Source: an uncultured bacterium
GTDB taxonomy: Bacteria > Actinomycetota > Coriobacteriia > Coriobacteriales > Coriobacteriaceae
Direction of reading: 5' to 3'
DNA length: 12,010 bases
NCBI GenBank assembly: GCA_905215275.1
Contig: CAJMPE010000047.1
Coordinates: forward strand, 1 to 12,010
The notes below the pieces were generated by a model. That model saw nothing but the letters and a program-made list of their open reading frames with translations, searched no databases and was not told where the DNA came from. Both the position numbers and the translations under genes were made by a program. This document shows, piece after piece, positions 6,390 to 12,010 of this stretch. Numbering within the stretch: position 1 is the first letter of the stretch; the number at the start of each line of letters is the position of its first letter.

Positions 6390-7899
6390 GGTAATCCCTT
6401 CGTACACGCGGCCCCTGGTCATCGGGGCGCAAACGCGCCGACGGGTCCGAATTCAAATCGATTCGATTATATCCGCCGCCCGCATTGCGAGGAGTGGGGC
6501 GCTGAGGACGACCTTGCGGCGCCGTTCGCTGACGCGGACGGGCTGCCGACTCGGTCGCAGAGCCATCCAGGACGGTAAAGCCGTTACGCGAAGATCGCTC
6601 GCCGCGCACGTGGGGCACGCCGGCGGTACTCTCATCCATAACGGCAAAGCTCTCGCGGCGACGGTCGTATTCATCGCGACGGGCGCTCTCATACGAAACG
6701 CGCAGGATCAGACCGGCGAGCATAAGCGACACAATAATCGACGAGCCGCCGTAGCTGATAAACGGCAGCGGCTTTCCCGTCATGGGAAACACATTGAGAA
6801 TGCCCAGCGCGTTGATCAAAAACTGCACCGCAAGGATGACCGCGGAACCCGATGCCATAAGTGCTCCGCGACGGTCGGTCGCCTGCTCGGCAATACGAAA
6901 CGCCGAGTAGATCAGCATCGCGAACACCAAGAAGAACAGCACGGTTCCGATAAAGCCAACTTCCTCGCCGATAATAGCCAAGATGTAGTCGTTATGCGCC
7001 TCGGGCAAATACGAGTACTTCATGGTGGAGTTACCGATACCGCGACCGAACAGGCCGCCCGAGGCAAACGCCATAATGGCAAGCGTGGCCTGATAGCCAT
7101 CACCATATTCGTCTGCCCAAGGATTCCAAGCAACCTCGACACGCGTCATACGATACGGCTCGGCGATAAGGGCGATCGCAATGACGGCGATGCCGGCAAC
7201 GACCGTCCAAACGATATATTTGGGGTCCAATCCCGCAAACAACGCCATGCACATGAGGGTCAGCAAGATGATCAGAACGGTGCCAAAATCGGGCTGAACA
7301 AAAATCAGAAAGAGCGAAATGCCCAGGTAGACACCCATCTTGCGAAGAAACTCGTTGATGTTGCCGCCGGGCGAAAAGATGCGGTCGAGCATGATTGCCG
7401 AATACGCGATGGCGAACGGCTTTAAAAACTCAGACGGCTGGAACTGAATACCGGCGATGTTGAGCCAACGCGTGGCGCCACGACTGCCGCTACCCATAAA
7501 GAACACCAGAACCAGTAGCCCTATCATGCCCATGAGAAAGATCCTGAGCACGTCTTCCCCAAACCAACTGTCCGGCAAGACGCGCACGATGGCAACCATG
7601 GCCAGCACGCCAACTCCAGCAAACGCGGCCTGTCGAAACAGGAAAAACGTCGCCGTACCATTCTCGTGCAGCGCCTCGACCGAAGATGCCGAGTACACCA
7701 TCAGCAAGCCGAAGCAAACCAAGCTAAACAGGCAAGCCATAAATATCAAACGAGGGCGCATGATGCGAGCGGGGACGCCGGCAATATAGCGCTCACCGAA
7801 CGTCTGCCCGCCGCGTCCGGAACGCGGCGTGCTACGCAGCGAGGAAGCACGGTCCGAGTCGGGCCTCCTCATATCACTTCGGGGGCTCTCCTCTCTCAC
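6379..7899 (-). CDS. ftsW: FtsW, SEDS-family septal peptidoglycan polymerase, with a long C-terminal tail
   Basis: FtsW polymerises lipid II into glycan strands at the septum together with the FtsI transpeptidase. The protein (about 506 residues) has a basic cytoplasmic N terminus (1-50), about ten membrane segments (52-405), and SEDS motifs: GSRGATRWL (138-146), QPSEFLKP (154-161), QPDFGT (202-207), LPEAHNDYILAIIGEE (298-313) with the essential-loop Asp, and GKPLPFISYGGSS (375-387). A hydrophilic tail of about 100 residues rich in Arg, Pro, Ser and Asp follows. FtsW rather than RodA is favoured by position between murD and murG. The start is unsure: a TTG at 7905, a GTG at 7899 with AGGGG 6 nt upstream, and an ATG at 7872 with only a distant Shine-Dalgarno are all in frame. 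I chose the GTG. The murD stop codon is 9 bp upstream. Confidence 0.94.
   Translation of the reverse strand: MREESPRSDMRRPDSDRASSLRSTPRSGRGGQTFGERYIAGVPARIMRPRLIFMACLFSLVCFGLLMVYSASSVEALHENGTATFFLFRQAAFAGVGVLAMVAIVRVLPDSWFGEDVLRIFLMGMIGLLVLVFFMGSGSRGATRWLNIAGIQFQPSEFLKPFAIAYSAIMLDRIFSPGGNINEFLRKMGVYLGISLFLIFVQPDFGTVLIILLTLMCMALFAGLDPKYIVWTVVAGIAVIAIALIAEPYRMTRVEVAWNPWADEYGDGYQATLAIMAFASGGLFGRGIGNSTMKYSYLPEAHNDYILAIIGEEVGFIGTVLFFLVFAMLIYSAFRIAEQATDRRGALMASGSAVILAVQFLINALGILNVFPMTGKPLPFISYGGSSIIVSLMLAGLILRVSYESARRDEYDRRRESFAVMDESTAGVPHVRGERSSRNGFTVLDGSATESAARPRQRTAPQGRPQRPTPRNAGGGYNRIDLNSDPSARLRPDDQGPRVRRDYHDR
6395..6400 (-). promoter_or_regulatory. Ribosome binding site of murG
   Basis: AAGGGA on the minus strand, 5 nt before the ATG at 6387-6389, lies inside the ftsW coding end. 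It decides the murG start and implies translation coupled to ftsW. Confidence 0.75.
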
Positions 7900-7908
7900 C
7901 GGCAACCC

Positions 7909-9315
7909 CTATTCCGTTTGCGATTTCGCTGCCGCGGCAAGCTGGGCAACGTAGTCCTTAAACACGCGACCGCGCTCCTCGTAGCCCGAGAACTCGTCGA
8001 ACGAAGAGCAAGCGGGCGAAAGCAGGATCACGTCGCCGCGGCTCGAGAGCGAGCGGGCAACGTCAACGGCATCGCGCAGATCATCGGCCTGGGCGATATC
8101 CACGTCACCATCGACATCGGCCTCGTCCATAGCGGCGGTAAAGCGCTCGCGCGCATCGCCAAAGCAAACGACCGAGCGCACGTTGTCCATAACGACGCGG
8201 GCAAAGTCCGCAAGCGGCGTACCCTTATCGTGACCGCCGAGCAGCAAGATCACGTCGTCATCGGGAAACGCCGTCAGGGCCTTTTCGACCGCATCGGTGT
8301 TCGTTGCCTTGGAATCGTTGACGTAGCGCACGCCATCGATCTCGCCGCAGGGTTCAACGCGGTGCTCCAGCGGCTGGAACGATGCCAAACCGCGGCAAAT
8401 GCCCTCGGGATCGGCACCGACGGCCAGAGCAGCCGTGGCGGCGCATAAGGCATTGATGACATTGTGATGGCCCGAGATCTTGAGCTCAGACGTGGCGACA
8501 AGCTGAGTCTCGACGCCCTTCAGGCGCACGACCATCTTGCCGTCGCGCACAAAGGCGGCGTCTGCACCCTCGGGCTCGTCAAAAGCGACCTTGCAGATGC
8601 GGCGACCCGGTGTGTAGATGTACTCATCGAACTCATGGATGCCGGCATCCTCGACGTCGATAACCACGAGGTCGTCATCGACCATATTCTCGAACAACTT
8701 GATCTTGGCAAGCGCATAGTTCTTGTGGCTCTTGTGCCAGCCCAGGTGGTCGGGCGTGATGTTGAGCAGTACCGCCACGCGAGGATGAAGCTCGGCGGTC
8801 GTAGCAATCTGATAACTCGAAAGCTCGGCCACAAACCACTCATTGTGTGCGCGGCCGTCGATCTCGTTCACCGGTGGCTCGCCGATATTGCCGACGGCCA
8901 CGCTGGCTTCACCGGCGGCCTTGAGCAGATAATCGGTCAGCGACGTGGTAGTTGTCTTGCCATTGGTGCCCGTGATGGCGATCCAATTTTGGGGAGACAG
9001 ACGATAGGCAAACTCGGGCTCGCCCATAATCTGAGCGGCATGCTCACGCCCAGCCTTAAAGAAGGCCGAGAACTCCGAGATACCCGGGCATGTCACGCAC
9101 ACGTCATAGGCACCCTCGACCTGCTCGGTGCCGTAGACAAACGACGCGCCCTGCGCCTCGAGCGCACGCGTGGCGTCATTGGGCTCGGAGGTACCGCCGC
9201 CATACACGGTCGTGGCGCTCACGCGCTCGGGGTGAGCCAACGCCCAACGGGCGACATCGAGACCGGATTTACCCTGCCCCAAAACAAGCAGGCTAAAGAC
9301 ATCAGCAAGAGGCAT
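7909..9315 (-). CDS. murD: UDP-N-acetylmuramoyl-L-alanine--D-glutamate ligase MurD
   Basis: MurD adds D-Glu to UDP-MurNAc-L-Ala in the cytoplasm with ATP. The 468-residue protein has an N-terminal Rossmann-like domain (VLGQGKSGLDVARW, 11-24), the P-loop ITGTNGKTTTTS (114-125), the ELSSYQ motif (164-169), NITPDHLGWHKS (185-196) with the ligase His, GHHNVINA (282-289), LEHRVE (316-321), the C-domain YVNDSKATNTDA (331-342), LLLGGHDKG (357-365) and LLSPACSSFDEF (431-442) that contacts D-Glu. All motifs are intact and length is typical. It starts 9 bp after the mraY stop codon. No strong Shine-Dalgarno is seen before the ATG at 9313-9315, so translation may be coupled to mraY. ftsW follows almost directly. 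Confidence 0.97.
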   Translation of the reverse strand: MPLADVFSLLVLGQGKSGLDVARWALAHPERVSATTVYGGGTSEPNDATRALEAQGASFVYGTEQVEGAYDVCVTCPGISEFSAFFKAGREHAAQIMGEPEFAYRLSPQNWIAITGTNGKTTTTSLTDYLLKAAGEASVAVGNIGEPPVNEIDGRAHNEWFVAELSSYQIATTAELHPRVAVLLNITPDHLGWHKSHKNYALAKIKLFENMVDDDLVVIDVEDAGIHEFDEYIYTPGRRICKVAFDEPEGADAAFVRDGKMVVRLKGVETQLVATSELKISGHHNVINALCAATAALAVGADPEGICRGLASFQPLEHRVEPCGEIDGVRYVNDSKATNTDAVEKALTAFPDDDVILLLGGHDKGTPLADFARVVMDNVRSVVCFGDARERFTAAMDEADVDGDVDIAQADDLRDAVDVARSLSSRGDVILLSPACSSFDEFSGYEERGRVFKDYVAQLAAAAKSQTE

Positions 9316-9324
9316 GAAAGACCA

Positions 9325-10344
9325 CTATCCCAACTGGAAGAACAGGGCGAGGCCAACGGCGCCAAAGGCCGCGGCGATAATCCAAAAACGGATAACGACC
9401 TTGGTCTCGGCCCAGCCCTTCTTTTCGAAATGATGATGGATGGGCGCCATAAGGAAGACGCGCTTGTGCGTAAAGTGGAAATAGACGACCTGGATCATAA
9501 CCGACAGGGTCTCGACGATAAACAGGCCGCCGATGATGAGGGAAACGACTTCGGTGTTGGTAATGATGGAGGTGCAGGCAAAAGCGGCACCCAGGGCAAG
9601 CGAGCCGGTATCGCCCATAAAGATGCTCGCCGGGTAGCAGTTGAACCACAAAAAGCCCAGGCAGGCACCGGCGCACGCCGTGCAGAAGATGGACAGGTTC
9701 ACGTCACCGTGCAAAAACGCCATGGCGGCCATGGCGAGCATGGCGATCATGGAAGTGCCGCCGGCAAGGCCGTCCAGACCATCGGTCAGGTTCACGGCAT
9801 TGGAAAGACCAGCGATCATCAGCCAGCAAAATACAATGTAGAGCCACGGGAACGAAAGGCCGCAGATGGTGGTCGAAAGAACACCGAGGTCAATCGTCAG
9901 GCCGCCGGGAAAACGAATCTCGGGGGCGACGCCGCACCAATTGACGGCGAGCACGGTAAAGGTGACGCAGATGATGGTCAGACCGATCATCTTGGCGTGA
10001 GGCGTCAGACCGAGCGAGCGACCATGCGTGACGGAGGTCAGGTCGTCGATGAGACCCAGAACGCCGGTGGCCAACGTGGCAAGCAGCACGAGCACGAGCT
10101 CGGTGGTGAGCTTGCCCATCAGCAGGCAGGTCAGCGAGATCGCGACAAGGATGATGACGCCGCCCATGGTGGGCGTACCCTGTTTAATCAAATGACGCTT
10201 GGGGCCGTCGGCTCGGACCTGTTGGCCGATACCCTCGACCTTCAGCAGCTTGATCCACCACGGCATAAGCAGCAGCGCAATGGCGGCAGCGATGCCAAGT
10301 CCCAAAAAGGCCTGATACGTAGGATACGAGGGATTGCCGAACAT
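9325..10344 (-). CDS. mraY: Phospho-N-acetylmuramoyl-pentapeptide transferase MraY
   Basis: MraY is an integral membrane enzyme that transfers phospho-MurNAc-pentapeptide to undecaprenyl phosphate, making lipid I. The 339-residue protein is strongly hydrophobic with about ten membrane segments, the usual fold. It shows IKQGTPTMGGV (53-63), the Asp pair in GLIDDLT (97-103, Asp100 and Asp101), NAVNLTDGLDGLAGG (182-196), FMGDTGSLALGA (242-253) with catalytic-site Asp245, and the cytoplasmic PIHHHFEKKGWAE (301-313) with the His triad 303-305. These match the known active site residues of the family. It starts 3 bp after the murF stop codon. AAGGTG within the murF end, 11 nt before the ATG, is the likely but weak ribosome site. 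Confidence 0.98.
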   Translation of the reverse strand: MFGNPSYPTYQAFLGLGIAAAIALLLMPWWIKLLKVEGIGQQVRADGPKRHLIKQGTPTMGGVIILVAISLTCLLMGKLTTELVLVLLATLATGVLGLIDDLTSVTHGRSLGLTPHAKMIGLTIICVTFTVLAVNWCGVAPEIRFPGGLTIDLGVLSTTICGLSFPWLYIVFCWLMIAGLSNAVNLTDGLDGLAGGTSMIAMLAMAAMAFLHGDVNLSIFCTACAGACLGFLWFNCYPASIFMGDTGSLALGAAFACTSIITNTEVVSLIIGGLFIVETLSVMIQVVYFHFTHKRVFLMAPIHHHFEKKGWAETKVVIRFWIIAAAFGAVGLALFFQLG

Positions 10345-10347
10345 GGG

Positions 10348-11772
10348 CTAGCACACACCTTCCACAAAGCGGTCGAGCTCAACAAAACGGGAACCCTTGA
10401 CCAGTACAACATCATGATTTTCAAGCGCGCCGCCCATGCGGTCGAGCACCTGCTGATAATCGGAGAACACCTGGATGCGGTCCTCATCCATACCCATCAT
10501 ACGTGCGGCATCGGCCATGAGCTGAGCCAGCTCGCCGCCGACGCACGCGAGCATGTCGAGCTTCTTGGCGGCGGCATAGGCGCCCACGAGCTCATGCATG
10601 CGGGGAGCCTCGTCGCCCATCTCGCCCATCTCGCCCAGGATCGCCATGCGCGAACCGTCACAGATGAGCGAGCACAGCAAATCGAGGCCGGCAGCCATAG
10701 ACTCGGCACTGGCGTTATAGGAGTCGTCAATGATGCGTGCTCCGCTCTTGGCGCGCTTGATCTCCTGACGGTGGCCGGTGATCGTAAGGCCCCTAAAGGC
10801 AGCATCGATCTGCTCGGGCGTCACGCCCAGACGATAGGCGACCGCGGCGGCCTTGACGGCATTGGGCACGGACTGCACGCCGGGAATGGCCAACATGGTA
10901 TCGACCGTGTCGCCCTGACCAAAGTCGAGCGTAAAGACCGGATGGCCCTCGTCGTCGACGCGAATGTCGCGTGCGCGGACCTCGTCGTCGTCCGAGACAC
11001 CGGCCAGCATCACGTCAATACCCGCAGGCTGGGCGAACGTATCGCGAATGAACGGCGTAAAGTCGTCCTCGCCGCCCAACACCAGCAACGGCGAGAAGTC
11101 GCCGGCGGCGCACATGCCCTGGACAATCTCGGACTTGGCGCGAGCGATGTTCTCGCGGCTGCCCAGGATGCCGATGTGGGAGGTTCCGATCTTGCTCACG
11201 ATGGCAAGATTGGGGTTGGCAGACTGGGACAGGCGCTCAATCTCATGAAAATGGTTCATGCCCATCTCGAGCACCAGGACCTCGGTATCGGCCGGAGCGG
11301 AAAGCACCGTGAGCGGCATGCCGATCAGGTTGTTGAAATTGCCCTTCGTGGCCCAGACGCGATAACGCTTGGCGAGCACGGCGGCGAGCACGTCCTTGGT
11401 CGTCGTCTTGCCAATCGAACCGGTAATGCCGACGACCAGGCAGCCAAGCTCCAAGCGATATACATGCGCCAGGCGCAGCAAGAACTCCTCGGGGTCGTCG
11501 GTCAGCAAGATGGCGCATCCCTTGTCCTGCGCCAGCGAAACCAGCTCGGCATCGGGTTCGCGCGTCATCACGACGGCACCGGCACCCGACTCAATGGCAC
11601 GGGAGGCAAAATCATTGCCGTCGACCTTTTCGCCGGGGAAGGCGACAAAGATCGTCCCCTCCTCGACCTGACGCGAGTCGATAACGCACCCGCGGCATAC
11701 CCGATCGACTTCTTCCGTCACGGTTCGGGCCCCCGTTGAGGCCGCGAGGTTGTTGACGGCGATCTCTATCAT
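10348..11772 (-). CDS. murF: UDP-N-acetylmuramoyl-tripeptide--D-alanyl-D-alanine ligase MurF
   Basis: MurF adds D-Ala-D-Ala to UDP-MurNAc-tripeptide with ATP, completing the cytoplasmic precursor. The 474-residue protein has the N-terminal substrate domain with DSRQVEEGTIFVAFPGEKVDG (partly, 32-52), the P-loop GITGSIGKTTTKD (115-127), the KGNFNN segment (143-148), EMGMNHFHEI (169-178), IGTSHIGILGS (195-205) with the ligase His, IIDDSYNAS (347-355), and GEMGEMGDEA (380-389), ending KGSRFVELDRFV. The usual GxHNxxN motif of Mur ligases reads GVQSVPN (298-304), so the first Asn and the His are replaced. The ATG at 11770-11772 has GGGGAG 5 nt upstream. It lies 125 bp after the end of the transpeptidase gene with no murE between them, and mraY follows after 3 bp. 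Confidence 0.96.
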   Translation of the reverse strand: MIEIAVNNLAASTGARTVTEEVDRVCRGCVIDSRQVEEGTIFVAFPGEKVDGNDFASRAIESGAGAVVMTREPDAELVSLAQDKGCAILLTDDPEEFLLRLAHVYRLELGCLVVGITGSIGKTTTKDVLAAVLAKRYRVWATKGNFNNLIGMPLTVLSAPADTEVLVLEMGMNHFHEIERLSQSANPNLAIVSKIGTSHIGILGSRENIARAKSEIVQGMCAAGDFSPLLVLGGEDDFTPFIRDTFAQPAGIDVMLAGVSDDDEVRARDIRVDDEGHPVFTLDFGQGDTVDTMLAIPGVQSVPNAVKAAAVAYRLGVTPEQIDAAFRGLTITGHRQEIKRAKSGARIIDDSYNASAESMAAGLDLLCSLICDGSRMAILGEMGEMGDEAPRMHELVGAYAAAKKLDMLACVGGELAQLMADAARMMGMDEDRIQVFSDYQQVLDRMGGALENHDVVLVKGSRFVELDRFVEGVC

Positions 11773-11897
11773 TGCAGCTCCCCTGTAAACCTAATATTGC
11801 TATCGGCGTATTGTATCCCAGTGCCATGCGCGCGTGGTGCAGGGCATGTGAACACCCTTCAGATCAAACGGCAGACCACGCTCAAGATTGTAACCCC

Positions 11898-12010
11898 CTA
11901 CTTCGTGCGCGGGATACCCAGCACGTCGAGCGCGTTGGCCATAATGGACTGGAACGGCACCGCAGCGGCATCTGAGCCGCTCGGCGTTCCGTCGAGCGTG
12001 ATATAGCACA
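11898..12010 (-). CDS. ftsI: C-terminal end of a probable FtsI/PBP2-type penicillin-binding transpeptidase (partial)
   Basis: Only the last 36 complete codons and the stop codon (TAG at 11898-11900) are inside the window; the gene enters from the right edge. The residues read YITLDGTPSGSDAAAV, then PFQSIMANALDVLGIPRTK. This resembles the C-terminal end of the transpeptidase domain of class B penicillin-binding proteins, where a beta strand is followed by a small-residue GSxAAAPxFxxIM helix. The SxxK, SxN and KTG catalytic motifs would all lie outside the window, so the class is inferred from this end and from position at the head of a mur operon, where ftsI is expected. The upstream edge of the frame is cut mid-codon. 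Another class B penicillin-binding protein is possible. Confidence 0.65.
   Translation of the reverse strand, partial: CYITLDGTPSGSDAAAVPFQSIMANALDVLGIPRTK

Noticed and set aside
8464..11739. A 1091-codon open frame on the plus strand, antisense to murD, mraY and murF
   Set aside because: Its protein is rich in His, Gly, Asp and Arg with no recognisable domain, and it lies exactly opposite three confident genes. Long antisense frames are expected in GC-rich DNA with biased codon use.
11773..11897. TACAAT boxes upstream of murF considered as -10 promoter elements
   Set aside because: No acceptable -35 hexamer occurs at 16-18 nt, and no extended -10 TG is in place. The spacer may still hold a promoter, but I cannot support one.
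11800..12009. A minus-strand open frame of 69 codons at the right edge, out of frame with the transpeptidase end
   Set aside because: The neighbouring frame ending at 11898 gives a sensible penicillin-binding protein C terminus, while this one gives an Arg/His-rich shadow.

Overview
The window holds the 3' two thirds of a division and cell wall (dcw) cluster, all of it on the minus strand. Read in the direction of transcription (right to left) the order is: the end of a probable ftsI-type transpeptidase gene (cut by the right edge), murF, mraY, murD, ftsW, murG, murC, murB, ftsQ, ftsZ, and the start of pgeF (yfiH family, cut by the left edge). I see no RNA genes, mobile elements, CRISPR arrays or phage genes. 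The long plus-strand frames are antisense shadows of these genes.

The DNA is GC-rich. Three traits point to an actinobacterium-like host: no ftsA between ftsQ and ftsZ, an FtsZ tubulin loop of the GEGGGTGTG type, and pgeF following ftsZ (as in the actinobacterial ftsZ-pgeF-yggS-sepF run). The protein style and the moderately high GC fit Coriobacteriia, for example a Collinsella relative. That placement is inference from pattern memory, not from a search.

The genes from murF to ftsQ are very tightly packed. Most junctions are 3 to 9 bp gaps or short overlaps (murG start inside the ftsW end by 11 bp, ftsQ start inside the murB end by 44 bp), so they are probably one transcription unit with translational coupling. 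The looser junctions are ftsI to murF (125 bp), murG to murC (97 bp) and ftsQ to ftsZ (199 bp). The last is AT-rich, carries two short perfect palindromes and a possible weak terminator, and probably gives ftsZ its own control. A strong 14-bp stem hairpin follows ftsZ and separates it from pgeF.

Together the genes make and export the peptidoglycan precursor. MurB finishes UDP-MurNAc. MurC, MurD and MurF add L-Ala, D-Glu and D-Ala-D-Ala, with the MurE step between MurD and MurF not encoded here. MraY moves the product to undecaprenyl phosphate to give lipid I, and MurG adds GlcNAc to give lipid II. FtsW and the FtsI-type transpeptidase polymerise and crosslink septal wall. FtsQ links the periplasmic and cytoplasmic divisome, and FtsZ builds the ring.

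This is a mostly ordinary core region. The points worth a second look are the missing murE, the long basic N-terminal tail of FtsQ, the long C-terminal tail of FtsW, the palindromic ftsZ leader, and a changed family motif in MurF. I do not see a new biological system.
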